Shown: positions 1 through 8,578, counted from the stretch's first letter. The stretch: DNA of 64,000 bases from JABSQH01 sp039177505 (GCA_039177505.1 JBCDFR010000018.1:1-64000); one strand, 5' to 3'. The notes: generated by a model not told the origin, from the sequence alone. Numbers and translations: made by a program.

Positions 1-247
1 GGCAACAACGGCAGACACATCGGGTCAAGTGCACTCCGCCTCACGGCGAAGGCAAGCTCGGAAAAGGGTCGCACCGCTGTCACCGACACCAACCCTGACC
101 GATCCACGTGACCGGCTCAGACCACACTCACAGCTCGGAAAGACGCGTGGGAACGCTCGAAATGAGCAAGGGACGCGGCCACCATGGGGCTGCGCAGGAC
201 GCAGTTGAATTCCAACAGGAGCGGTCGTGTCCGCCTTGACGGCAGGG
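1..247. other. Left edge, no supported gene
   Basis: The first codons of forward frame 1 stay open to a TGA at 109-111, so this could be the tail of a gene that starts outside the window. The 36 residues match nothing I recognise. No promoter, repeat or RNA gene stands out. Confidence 0.3.
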
Positions 248-403
248 TTAGAACCGAAGTCGGGAGCGAAGTCGCCGGAAAGAGCGAATCACGAAGTTGA
301 GTGCCGCGACGAAGATGTACTCGTCGCCTGCGACCGCAGCATTAGCCTCGATGTTCCACCGTTCCTTCTTGCCGTCGCTCGTGCCTGTGGGTGCGTCGGA
401 CAT
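248..403 (-). CDS. Small hypothetical protein (51 aa)
   Basis: This short reverse-strand frame runs from an ATG at 403 to a TAA at 248. It encodes 51 residues with a polar N-terminus, a central part containing WNIEANAAVAGDEYIFVAA, and a very basic C-terminus rich in Arg and Leu. Codon third positions are mostly G or C in the first two thirds, as in real genes nearby. I do not recognise the family. It could be a small real gene or a remnant of a longer one whose end has been lost. Confidence 0.35.
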   Translation of the reverse strand: MSDAPTGTSDGKKERWNIEANAAVAGDEYIFVAALNFVIRSFRRLRSRLRF

Positions 404-472
404 ACGCCGAGACTAGATCGGCGGCGAGTTGGCAGCGCTCGGTCTGAATGATCAGTGCGTGCGATGAGCATG

Positions 473-790
473 TCATTCGTGGAGGTGGGGTGGCTCTGTC
501 GGGACTTGGTTGAGCCAGTGTTGGAGTGTTGTCTTGTAGTTGGCGTAGGCCGTTCTGCCCGTGTCGGTCAAGGCGTAGTAGGTCGCGTTGGCCCGTTTCG
601 TTGCGTCGATGTAGTCGGCGTCATCCAGCTTGCGGAGATGGGTGATGAGGTTGCCGGCAGTGGTGTCGAGCAGGTCGCGTAGCCGGGTGAACGACACTGC
701 GTCGCCGGGCGCGAGCGCGGCCAGTGTGGAGGTGATGCGCAGCCGCATTGGCGCGTGGATGAGCGGGTCGAGTTCGGACAGGTCGGTCAT
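473..790 (-). CDS. Winged-helix transcriptional regulator (HTH_34/MarR-ArsR-like)
   Basis: The product is a 105-residue single-domain winged-helix DNA-binding protein. Its pattern 'LIHAPMRLRIT ... DTTAGNLITHLRKLDDADYI ... YYALTDTGRTAY' is that of the PF13601-type regulators, with the recognition helix near residues 42-56 and the wing near 60-75. No effector domain is present. The ATG at 790 overlaps the stop of the upstream membrane-protein gene by 4 bp (ATGA), so the two are one translationally coupled unit. In this family the regulator commonly controls its own operon. The inverted repeat before the first gene is the likely operator. A longer frame through this region lacks protein-like composition upstream of this ATG and was discarded. 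Confidence 0.8.
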   Translation of the reverse strand: MTDLSELDPLIHAPMRLRITSTLAALAPGDAVSFTRLRDLLDTTAGNLITHLRKLDDADYIDATKRANATYYALTDTGRTAYANYKTTLQHWLNQVPTEPPHLHE

Positions 791-1401
791 CGTTGCTCGG
801 GCGTCGCGACGGCGGCTGCGGTAAACCCGATAGCGCCGCCAATGGCGATGACAGCGAGGTGGGCGTAGGGCCCAACGATTGCGGCAGTGCCGCAGGTAGC
901 GAGTAGCCACAGGCCGGTGAGGTACAGGGTTCGGTCGTCGATCACGGCGCCGGCTGCGGTGTAGATGACGGCGATGGTGAAGGTGACGAGGCATGCTGCG
1001 ATGAGATCCATCGCAGCATCGGATGTCACGACGTTGCCGATGCCGGCGGTGGTGGTGATGCACGCAGCGAACGCAGTGATCCACGCGAGCGCCCAGTTGC
1101 GGCCGATGCGTGATGAGGTGCCGGTGACACCGCGGGCGCGTCTGGCGTAGTGGGCTGCGGTAACGACGACGGCCGCAAGGACGCAGATCGAGTAGATCAA
1201 GTTGCCAGCCCAGCTGGCGTCGATGGTGGGATCGTCGCCAGCAGTGACCCATCGGGCGCCGAAGCCAAGCGGCCAAGCAATGGCCCATGTGGCGTAGACG
1301 AATCGGTTCGATGGCGTGATCGCTGCGCGCGCGTTGCGTTCGGTTGTTTCAGCGAGCTCGAGGGCATCGCGGTGGTCAAGGCGGCCAGTGTTGGGTTCCA
1401 T
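787..1401 (-). CDS. Polytopic membrane protein, partner of winged-helix regulator
   Basis: A 204-residue hydrophobic protein with about five or six predicted membrane spans, roughly at residues 40-55, 67-87, 105-122, 128-150 and 157-197. Short charged loops separate them, and an acidic, Arg-rich cytosolic N-terminus holds 'LAETTERNARAAI'. I see no transporter or enzyme motif and assign no function. The ATG at 1401 was chosen because the sequence before it has no hydrophobic or conserved character. The gene is first in a two-gene operon with the overlapping regulator, an arrangement often seen for small regulator/membrane-protein pairs in actinobacteria. Confidence 0.65.
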   Translation of the reverse strand: MEPNTGRLDHRDALELAETTERNARAAITPSNRFVYATWAIAWPLGFGARWVTAGDDPTIDASWAGNLIYSICVLAAVVVTAAHYARRARGVTGTSSRIGRNWALAWITAFAACITTTAGIGNVVTSDAAMDLIAACLVTFTIAVIYTAAGAVIDDRTLYLTGLWLLATCGTAAIVGPYAHLAVIAIGGAIGFTAAAVATPEQR

Positions 1402-1421
1402 CTGCGCTTCTACTTTGGGTT

Positions 1422-1450
1422 GCAAACTCCTGTCGTTTGTAGCGCAAACT
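1422..1450. promoter_or_regulatory. Putative operator for the regulator/membrane-protein operon
   Basis: The heptamer GCAAACT occurs at 1422-1428 and again at 1444-1450, 22 bp apart, about two helical turns. The second copy forms an inverted repeat with GTTTG (GTTTG-TAGCG-CAAAC at 1435-1449). The site lies 20-50 bp before the ATG at 1401. It is a reasonable autoregulatory site, but binding is inferred only. Confidence 0.45.
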
Positions 1451-1605
1451 AGCGCCGCAGTCAAGAGCTTCGACTCAACCCAACCCGCCCATATCCGCGC
1501 ATCGAGCGCGACACTCCCGTCCACGCATCGCGGCACGACTGTGGATCGTTCTGGACTCTCGACCCACTCGATATCGCGCGGGGTAGACCCAGCCGCAGAG
1601 CAAGT

Positions 1606-1934
1606 TCAGTCGGCCACCATTGGGATTGGCGACATGGAGTCCTCGTCGTTCCCCGGCGGTGCACAGATCGGTGTGGCGCTACTGAAGATGGTTGCGCCCA
1701 CCAGGAGTGCTGCAGCGAGGTGGACCGCTTCATAGCCCCGTAGTGCCTCACTCGCGGCGAGTTTCCTGCGGCTGCAATCAGCTCCGCGGTCGCTACGGCG
1801 ATGTGGAGTTCGGCGAGCAGCGCGTCGAGCTCCTTGCTGGTCTCGACGTGCTGATCGGTGGCAATCCGTTGGCCACCCTTCGCTCCGGCGAACGCAGCTC
1901 TGGACTCAATAGCGATGAGCGAGACTTCTGCGAG
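1606..1934 (-). pseudogene. Remnant of a small membrane protein, split over two frames
   Basis: Reverse-strand reading shows protein-like sequence from about 1934 down to about 1765, with an amphipathic stretch ending 'ALLAELHIAVATAELIAAA'. It then continues in a different frame to a TGA at 1606 with a membrane-span-like piece 'GYEAVHLAAALLVGATIF'. A single missing base near 1761-1768 would join them into about 110 residues. A TAG lies directly upstream and no start codon is obvious. I do not recognise the family. The rest of 1402-2019 shows nothing else. Confidence 0.3.
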
Positions 1935-2019
1935 CTACTCAGTTCAACGGCGTACGTGCGACTCGTTCGGTGCGGGGTTCGTGGTGCAGCTGCGAGTCGT
2001 CAGCGTCGTGTCGAGTGGG

Positions 2020-3093
2020 CTATGGCCCGTCGAGTTGCTCGAGTTGGGATAGGTCGACGTCGTTGGTGGCCAGGAACTCTGAAGGGTTGTTGAGTGCTTG
2101 CTGTGCCTTGGCGGTCTGGGCTTCGACGCGCTGGTTGAGCTCGGCGATCAACTGCGTTGATTCGCTGAACCATTGCTCGGTGAGTGACGTGCGAAGTTCA
2201 ATGAGTCCTTCGCGGAAGTCCTGGGTGCGGCACGACAGGTCGTCGAGCGCTAGCTGGGTGGTTGCCTGTTCTGCTGGGTCCCAGCCAAAGGGGTGCTTGG
2301 TTCGGTCAGCGTTGGCGTAGCCGAGCGCTTTCATGCATGACTCCCACGGTTCGGTGGAGTTGCGGGCTGCATCGTTGAGCGCAGCTGCGTACGCACGATA
2401 CGGCTCGCTCACTTCTGCGGGCGCGTTCAGGAAGTCACCCGACTCGTCTTGGAGCAGTGTCCACGCTCGTAGCGCGCATTCCCGGGTGGTTGGGTCAGCG
2501 GTATCGACACCGATCCGGTTGCGTTTGGGGCCGCTGTAGTCGTACCCCCACTGCGAGATCACCGCTGGATCGTCGAACCGCAGATGCAGCGCGCGCTGCT
2601 CGCGCCACTGTTGGATCAACTCAACTGAGTCAGTCTCGGCGCCCCAAGGCTCCAGACCTGCTTCGATCATGCAGGTATCCAGCAGCGTGTTGTACGCCAG
2701 CAAGATCAGGTGTTCCTGTTCAGGTGTTGGCTCTACCACCCAAAGCGGGTTGAGGAGCTCAGTCTCGGCGACCGCGTCGGCGCCAGTGGCGACGACCGCT
2801 GGAGTGTCTGAAGCCGGTAGCTGCTGATCACCGTTTTCGCCTCCAACGCTGGCTACTGCTGAATCAGACGATGTTGACAGTGTCTCAACCGATGCGTCGT
2901 CGCGCACCACGGTCCATACCACCGCTCCACCAAGGGCAACCACCAACGCCGCAGCGGCGCCGCGCAACATCCACCGGCCACCAATGCGCACTGTTCCCGG
3001 TCCAGTCAATGCCCTCGATACAACGTCGGACGCCTCGCGAGGTGTACCTCGCTCAGCCAACCGGTCGAGGTCTCGCTCGAGATCAAACGTCAT
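2020..3093 (-). CDS. Membrane-anchored partner of ECF sigma factor
   Basis: A 357-residue single-pass protein: a cytosolic N-terminus of about 40 residues, one membrane span (about 43-62, 'AAAALVVALGGAVVWTVV'), and an exported domain of about 290 residues. It starts inside the end of the sigma-factor gene (4-bp ATGA overlap), so it is probably the cognate anti-sigma factor or sensor. The short N-terminus has no zinc-binding HxxxCxxC anti-sigma motif. The exported part has four cysteines, two in similar 'CM-x3-G' contexts (DTCMIEAGL and ESCMKALGY), which suggests a duplicated disulfide-stabilised module. The role as sigma regulator is inferred from position and topology only. Confidence 0.65.
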   Translation of the reverse strand: MTFDLERDLDRLAERGTPREASDVVSRALTGPGTVRIGGRWMLRGAAAALVVALGGAVVWTVVRDDASVETLSTSSDSAVASVGGENGDQQLPASDTPAVVATGADAVAETELLNPLWVVEPTPEQEHLILLAYNTLLDTCMIEAGLEPWGAETDSVELIQQWREQRALHLRFDDPAVISQWGYDYSGPKRNRIGVDTADPTTRECALRAWTLLQDESGDFLNAPAEVSEPYRAYAAALNDAARNSTEPWESCMKALGYANADRTKHPFGWDPAEQATTQLALDDLSCRTQDFREGLIELRTSLTEQWFSESTQLIAELNQRVEAQTAKAQQALNNPSEFLATNDVDLSQLEQLDGP

Positions 3094-3614
3094 AGTTCTG
3101 CTCCCATCTCACGAAGGCGACGACGTGCCCGCGTCGCAATCTGACGAACCGTTGAAGCCTGCTTGCCGAGCTCGCGGGCGATCTGCTCGAACGGTTCACC
3201 TTCCACGTAGTGCATGAACAACACCGCCCTCGCGTCCGGTCCCAACTCGTTCAGATACTCGAGGTCCGACGGATACACATCGGACTCGTCGTTTCGGCGA
3301 CCGCCATCGAGCAACCTCAACGCCGAACGTCGCCGACCGAGCCGACGGCGTTCGTTCGACGCCATATTCAAGATGGTCCGCTTTGTGTACGCGACCGGAT
3401 CAGACACCCCCACGTAGCTGCGACGACTCAACCCAGCGACGATTGCGTCATGAACCAGGTCGTCGGGCGGCAACTCCAATGGACCGACAACGGCAGCGAA
3501 ACGACGAAGCTCGCAATAGGAATCCACCAGAATCGATTCAAGACATGAATCCCCTTCGTGGGTTCTCGCCTTCGCCTGTGCCTTCGTCATCTGCTCTATA
3601 GACACCGCACCCAC
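3090..3614 (-). CDS. ECF-type RNA polymerase sigma factor
   Basis: A 174-residue sigma-70 family protein of the extracytoplasmic-function class. Region 2 spans about residues 25-95 ('LPPDDLVHDAIVAGL', 'KRTILNMASNERRRL'). Region 4 spans about 120-170 ('LGPDARAVLFMHYVEGEPFE', 'LGKQASTVRQIATRARRRL', a helix-turn-helix). Regions 1 and 3 are missing, as usual for ECF factors. It would direct RNA polymerase to stress- or envelope-responsive promoters. The GTG at 3614 and an ATG at 3590 are both possible starts. The downstream overlapping membrane gene is the likely signal-responsive regulator. Confidence 0.85.
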   Translation of the reverse strand: MGAVSIEQMTKAQAKARTHEGDSCLESILVDSYCELRRFAAVVGPLELPPDDLVHDAIVAGLSRRSYVGVSDPVAYTKRTILNMASNERRRLGRRRSALRLLDGGRRNDESDVYPSDLEYLNELGPDARAVLFMHYVEGEPFEQIARELGKQASTVRQIATRARRRLREMGAEL

Positions 3615-3816
3615 CGCAATCGCGACAGTCTCCCGAACTTGTTGGTGTTGGCAGCGAACGTCTCACCGGGTGAAGCACTGCGCTTCTTCGGCTGTTGCTT
3701 CTCGCTTTTGCACGGGGTGACGTAGCGGCACCGATCGGAGCACTCACTCGCGACCGTCTACTCGGGGGTTCGGTCGGGTCGTGCACTTCCTGACCGGCTC
3801 GTTGTTAACACCACCG

Positions 3817-4449
3817 CTAGTCGATGTCGTCGATGGCGAGCTCGACCCGTGACGTTCCTTGCGGATAGTCGAACTGCAGCGTGTAGCAACCACCCTGCTC
3901 GACTCGCACCGCGTTCGGGAAGTCATACCAACCCCCACCAAGCGGCTGTCGGCCATCGATGCTGAGGACCTGCGAGTCCTCAGGAGCCGGGTCAGTCCCG
4001 AACCCGAGGTCACCGCCATGCTGGGACAAGCCGCGCACTAGGACCGGCCCGTCGATCTCGTCGCTGACAGCGATCAGCAGCTTGTTCCCGCCCCATGTTT
4101 CAGAGCCGTACGTTTCTGGCGATGCCGTAGGCACGGTGCCGTCAGCGTTGGCCACGACGCGCACTGGACCATCGCCGACGAGCGGTCCGATGTCTTTGCT
4201 CGCCTTCTCAACGGTCGGTTGATCTGCACAATCACCGGTCGCAAGGACTTCGCGCTGTCGCAACGCCTGCACATCGGCATCGGCGGTGCTGGAAGAAATC
4301 GGATCGGAATCGTCAGCGTCTGTGCAGCCCACCGCAACAGCCGTCACGACGCACACGACAACCCACCAACGGCGACGCACAAGCGAGCACGGTACCGAGC
4401 CACCACACGCCAGATAGCGCACCCCACCGCGTTCCGAGGTGAGACGCAT
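3817..4449 (-). CDS. Putative lipoprotein, unknown function
   Basis: A 210-residue exported protein. Arg-rich residues 30-32 precede a hydrophobic core and a lipobox (AVAVG-C, Cys about residue 42), so it should be lipid-anchored outside the membrane. The mature part starts with a Ser/Thr/Asp-rich linker and then a beta-rich domain with one Cys in 'GDCADQP' and one in 'QGGCYTLQFDYP'. The family is not recognised. The ATG at 4449 overlaps the TGA of a short coding stretch upstream (TGATG at 4447-4451), which supports this start even though it gives a long n-region. Confidence 0.6.
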   Translation of the reverse strand: MRLTSERGGVRYLACGGSVPCSLVRRRWWVVVCVVTAVAVGCTDADDSDPISSSTADADVQALRQREVLATGDCADQPTVEKASKDIGPLVGDGPVRVVANADGTVPTASPETYGSETWGGNKLLIAVSDEIDGPVLVRGLSQHGGDLGFGTDPAPEDSQVLSIDGRQPLGGGWYDFPNAVRVEQGGCYTLQFDYPQGTSRVELAIDDID

Positions 4450-4523
4450 CAGGCACAGTCATCCTCGGCACCGACCTCCACGATTGCGATGCGTCCGAAT
4501 CGCTGGACCTCCAAGTAGGGCAC
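4449..4523 (-). other. Short coding-like stretch coupled to the lipoprotein gene
   Basis: A GTG at 4523 opens a 24-codon frame ending in TGA at 4449-4451. It reads MPYLEVQRFGRIAIVEVGAE plus four residues, and nearly all codons end in G or C. The TGA overlaps the lipoprotein ATG. It looks like the 3' end of a gene whose upstream part is broken, but it could be a leader peptide. Confidence 0.3.
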
Positions 4524-5074
4524 ACCGAATTACCTTGGGGACCGGCACGCACAAACCTCAGGCAGCGGCGACATTCGACCCACGCATCGAGGCATCGATG
4601 CGCCCGCCCGAGCCGATCGGATTTGCGCGGCGCAGGTGAGGCGCCTCTCGCTCGAAGTTGGCCGTCTATCAACCCGTCCGCGGTGCAAAGCTCACCGAAT
4701 GGGCATCGAGGTCGCAGCGGCACCACGAGGCGCGTACAACAGGTGCCGTGACGATCGGTACCCAAGCGGTGCATCGGCGTGCTCCGGTACGGAACGTCAG
4801 GCCACTCTGCCAGTTGACGACGACCTCGACCATCAATGAGGGGGTACGGCGACCGCATGCAGTCACCGGACTTCCGGGCCCTCTCACCCGACTCCGAACC
4901 CAAGCCGAAGAACGATTCCCAGCGAATCGAACCGATCCGGATGTGCCGTTCCCGGACACGGCGAGCACGCCATCAGTCCGAGCCCGACGTCGTGCCGCAG
5001 TGGTCGACGCCAAGGACCGCGGCCGGCGTCCTGAGTCGACGTCACCAGCTCGTCGTGGTCCAGTGACTATCGTC
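4524..5074. other. Region without an intact gene; broken minus-strand coding pieces
   Basis: No complete gene is visible here. On the minus strand, protein-like segments appear in different frames, for example one starting MVEVVVNWQSGLTFRT near 4830 and one ending 'GGRIDASMRGSNVAAA' near 4573, each closed by stops. This is what a decayed gene, or one with several indels, would look like. I could not assemble a recognisable protein from the pieces. Confidence 0.3.
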
Positions 5075-5090
5075 ACGAACTTGCGTTCGT
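5075..5090. promoter_or_regulatory. LexA-binding SOS box upstream of dnaE2
   Basis: The 16-bp perfect palindrome ACGAACTTGCGTTCGT fits the actinobacterial LexA consensus (CGAAC-N4-GTTCG) exactly. It sits 27 bp before the dnaE2 start codon, where a bound repressor would cover the promoter. A further half-site-like GTTCGA lies at 5100-5105. DnaE2 genes are known LexA targets in mycobacteria and other groups, so the assignment is strong. Confidence 0.9.
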
Positions 5091-5116
5091 AGCACATATG
5101 TTCGACACTGTGGTGG

Positions 5117-8100
5117 ATGGGCTTCAACAACCCGTCCTGGTCATGGTCGGAACTCGAAGCGGCGCTGTCTGGGCGTCCGGGGCGCGATGGTCGGCCCGCG
5201 GGGAGTCCGTCGTGGAATGCGGGCGGCGACAGCCCCGCGTGGGGGCGTAAGCGGCAACCGTTCGAGGCTCCCGAGGGGCTGTCGGCCGGTCGTGGTGCCG
5301 TTCCCTATGCCGAGTTGCACTGTCACTCGAACTTCTCGTTTCTCGATGGTGCTTCGCACCCTGAGGAGCTCGCCACCGAAGCCGCTCGGCTCGGGCTCGA
5401 GGCGTTGGCGATCACCGATCACAATGGGTTCTACGGGGTGGTCCGCTTCGCCGAAGCAGCCAGGGCGGTGGGGCTGCCGACCGTGTTCGGTACCGAGATC
5501 ACCTTGGGCAACGACATTCCAGAACGTCGCGATGCGTCGTTCATCCGCAGCGAAGCCGAGGCGACACAGCAGGTGGCGACCGGGCTCGTCCCCGATACCT
5601 ATGCCCCTGACCCCGACGGCACCCACCTGTTGCTGTTGGCCGATGGACCCGATGGGTATGCCCGGGTCGCCCGCGCGCTGAGCAACGGGCACCTCGCCGG
5701 TGAGAAAGGTATTGCCCGATTCGCGTTGGGCGACATCGCCACCGTTGCCGCAGGGCACGTATGGGCGCTCACCGGGTGCCGAAAAGGAGCCGTTCCGGCG
5801 GCACTGGTCGATGATGGTCCCGGCGCAGCACGTCGAGAGCTCCGCCGGTTGATCGACGCGTTCGGACGCGACCGGGTGCTCGTGGAGTTGTGGGACCACG
5901 GTGATCCACTCGATTCGGCACGCAACGATGCGCTGGTCGACGTGGCCCATCGAGAAGGTGTCGAGTGTGTGGCCACCAACAACGTGCACTACGCCACACC
6001 GAGCCAACGTCGTTTGGCGACGGCGCTCGCAGCCGTGCGTGCCCGACGGAGCCTCGCTGAACTCGACTCGTGGTTGCCAGGTGCTGCCGGAGCACACCTC
6101 CGGGCGGGTGCCGAACAGGCCCGTCGATTCCGGCGCTACCCGGGTGTGGTCGAACGGGCCGCGGAGATCGGCCGCGCCGCGGCCTTCGATCTGGCGTTGG
6201 TGGCGCCGAATCTGCCTCCGTTTCCGTGCCCCAACGGGGCAGATGGCACACCGATCAGCGAGATGGAGTACCTCCGTCGAGTCGTCGGCGATGGGGGACG
6301 ACGGCGCTACGGCGATCGTCCGGCGGCGACCGGGACGAACAACGCGTCGCTCCGCTCCAGGGCATGGTCGACGATCGACCACGAGCTGGCGTTGATCGAA
6401 CAACTCGACTTCGCCGGCTACTTCCTCGTCGTGTGGGACATCGTCGAGTTCTGTCGCCGGGCCAACATCTTGTGTCAGGGGCGGGGGAGTGCGGCCAATT
6501 CCGCTGTGTGTTACGCCCTCGGAATCACCAACGCCGACGCGGTGTCACTCGGGCTGTTGTTCGAGCGATTTCTTTCCCCAGAGCGCGATGGGCCACCGGA
6601 TATCGACATCGACATCGAGAGCGATCGCCGCGAAGAGGTCATTCAGTACGTGTACGAGCGCTACGGGCGGCACCACACCGCGCAGGTGGCCAACGTGATC
6701 ACCTATCGCTCGCGTTCGGCGGTGCGCGACATGGCCAAAGCACTCGGCTACCAGCCCGGCCAGCAGGACGCCTGGTCGAAACAAGTCGACGCCTGGGGCG
6801 ACGTCGCCGCCACCGCGGCCCAGCCCGATTGTTCGATTCCGGCACCGGTGATCGAGCTGGCTGCCGAGGTCGAAGATGCGCCGCGCCATCTCGGGATCCA
6901 TTCCGGGGGGATGGTCATCTGCGATCGGCCGGTGATCGAGGTGTGTCCGGTCGAGTGGGCGCGTATGGACAAACGCTCGGTGCTGCAGTGGGACAAGGAC
7001 GACTGTGCCCGCACGGGCCTGGTCAAGTTCGACCTGCTCGGTTTGGGGATGTTGTCGGCGCTGCACTACGCGGTCGATCTGGTTCGTGACCACCGTGGGT
7101 ACGAGATCGATCTGGCGACGATCCCCCAAGACGACGACGTGTACGCCATGTTGTGCCGCGCCGACACTGTCGGTGTCTTCCAGATCGAGTCACGTGCGCA
7201 GATGGCCACCTTGCCGCGGCTGAAGCCACGCACCTTCTACGACCTCGTCGTCGAGGTGGCGCTGATCCGCCCGGGGCCGATCCAAGGCGGTTCGGTGCAC
7301 CCGTACATCCGTCGGCGCAATGGTCAAGAGCCCATCACCTATCTGCATCCGCTGCTCGAGAACTCGTTGGGCAAAACACTCGGTGTGCCGCTGTTTCAAG
7401 AGCAGCTGATGCAGATGGCGATCGACGTCGCTGGATTCACCCCAGCCGAGTCCGACGAACTGCGTCAGGCGATGGGTTCGAAACGTTCAGCGGCGCGCAT
7501 GGAGCGTCTTCGCGAACGCCTGTATGCGGGGGTGGCCGAGCGCGGGATCGAGGGCGACGTCGCCGACGAGTTGTTCACCAAGATGAAGGCGTTCGCCAAC
7601 TACGGGTTTCCCGAGTCGCATTCGGTGAGCTTCGCCTACCTCGTGTACGCGTCGTCGTGGATCAAGTATCACGAGCCGGCGGCCTTCTGCGCGGCGCTGC
7701 TCAACGCCCAGCCCATGGGTTTCTGGTCGCCGCACACGCTGGTTCGTGATGCTCGTCGCCATGGTGTGGTGGTGCACACGCCCGATCTCAATGCGTCGCT
7801 GGCGGCAGCGACGCTCGAGCCGTGTCTCGGCGACTCGAATGGTGCTCAGTCGACGGGCGATGTTGCGGTCCGTCTCGGGTTGGGGTCGGTGCGCGGTCTC
7901 GGCGACGATCTCGCCGAGGAGGTCGAGCGCGAACGCAAGCAGGGCGGGCTCTACCAGTCGACCGAGGATCTCGTCCGTCGAGTCCCGGCGCTCACGTTGG
8001 CGCATCTGGAGGCGCTGGCTACTGCTGGTGTGTTCGGTTGTCTCGGGCTCGAACGGCGTGAGGCGTTGTGGAGTGTCGGAGCCACCGCTCAGTCCCATCC

Positions 8101-8566
8101 TGGTCGGCTGGCAGGTGTGGTCACCGGTGCCGATGCGCCGCGCCTGCCGGGAATGGACCCGGTCGAAGAAGCGGTCGCCGACCTCTGGGCGACCGGGGTC
8201 TCACCCGATGGGCATCCGACGCAGTTCGTGCGTAACGATCTCGATCGACGCGGTGTACTCACCGCCGACGCACTGTGGGATCCAGAACCCGGCTCGATCG
8301 TGCATGTCGCTGGGGTGGTGACGCACCGCCAGCGGCCGATGACCGCGCAGGGCACGACGTTCATCAGCTTGGAAGACGAAACGGGATTGATGAACATCGT
8401 CGTCTCGAAGGGCTGTTGGGCGCGGTTCCGGCGTGTCGCCCGAGAAGCTGCAGCGTTGGTCATTCGTGGCAGGCTCGAGCGCAGCGAAGGGGTGATCAAC
8501 GTGGTCGCCGAGCACATGGAACCGTTGCCGTTGCCGGCGAGCACTCGCAGCCGTGACTTTCGATGA
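5117..8566 (+). CDS. dnaE2: Error-prone DNA polymerase III alpha subunit DnaE2
   Basis: A 1149-residue C-family DNA polymerase of the error-prone DnaE2 class, which carries out translesion synthesis and induced mutagenesis during the SOS response. The N-terminus (NNPSWSWSELEAALSG) is typical of actinobacterial DnaE2. A PHP domain follows at about 64-270 (AELHCHSNFSFLDG, AITDHNGFYG). The polymerase active site has PDIDIDIESDRREEV near 493-507, and an OB fold lies near 1060-1130. Length fits the family. The ATG at 5117 follows a LexA box, so expression should be DNA-damage inducible. The usual partners ImuA and ImuB are not in this window. Confidence 0.95.
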   Translation: MGFNNPSWSWSELEAALSGRPGRDGRPAGSPSWNAGGDSPAWGRKRQPFEAPEGLSAGRGAVPYAELHCHSNFSFLDGASHPEELATEAARLGLEALAITDHNGFYGVVRFAEAARAVGLPTVFGTEITLGNDIPERRDASFIRSEAEATQQVATGLVPDTYAPDPDGTHLLLLADGPDGYARVARALSNGHLAGEKGIARFALGDIATVAAGHVWALTGCRKGAVPAALVDDGPGAARRELRRLIDAFGRDRVLVELWDHGDPLDSARNDALVDVAHREGVECVATNNVHYATPSQRRLATALAAVRARRSLAELDSWLPGAAGAHLRAGAEQARRFRRYPGVVERAAEIGRAAAFDLALVAPNLPPFPCPNGADGTPISEMEYLRRVVGDGGRRRYGDRPAATGTNNASLRSRAWSTIDHELALIEQLDFAGYFLVVWDIVEFCRRANILCQGRGSAANSAVCYALGITNADAVSLGLLFERFLSPERDGPPDIDIDIESDRREEVIQYVYERYGRHHTAQVANVITYRSRSAVRDMAKALGYQPGQQDAWSKQVDAWGDVAATAAQPDCSIPAPVIELAAEVEDAPRHLGIHSGGMVICDRPVIEVCPVEWARMDKRSVLQWDKDDCARTGLVKFDLLGLGMLSALHYAVDLVRDHRGYEIDLATIPQDDDVYAMLCRADTVGVFQIESRAQMATLPRLKPRTFYDLVVEVALIRPGPIQGGSVHPYIRRRNGQEPITYLHPLLENSLGKTLGVPLFQEQLMQMAIDVAGFTPAESDELRQAMGSKRSAARMERLRERLYAGVAERGIEGDVADELFTKMKAFANYGFPESHSVSFAYLVYASSWIKYHEPAAFCAALLNAQPMGFWSPHTLVRDARRHGVVVHTPDLNASLAAATLEPCLGDSNGAQSTGDVAVRLGLGSVRGLGDDLAEEVERERKQGGLYQSTEDLVRRVPALTLAHLEALATAGVFGCLGLERREALWSVGATAQSHPGRLAGVVTGADAPRLPGMDPVEEAVADLWATGVSPDGHPTQFVRNDLDRRGVLTADALWDPEPGSIVHVAGVVTHRQRPMTAQGTTFISLEDETGLMNIVVSKGCWARFRRVAREAAALVIRGRLERSEGVINVVAEHMEPLPLPASTRSRDFR

Positions 8567-8578
8567 GTCGCCCGTCTG

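Noticed and set aside
473..1288. Long minus-strand open frame of 271 codons covering the regulator
   Set aside because: Upstream of the ATG at 790 it is Arg/His-rich shadow sequence of the membrane-protein gene in another frame.
5141..6403. 420-codon minus-strand open frame opposite dnaE2
   Set aside because: It is antisense shadow caused by high GC. DnaE2 on the plus strand has full family conservation through this interval.
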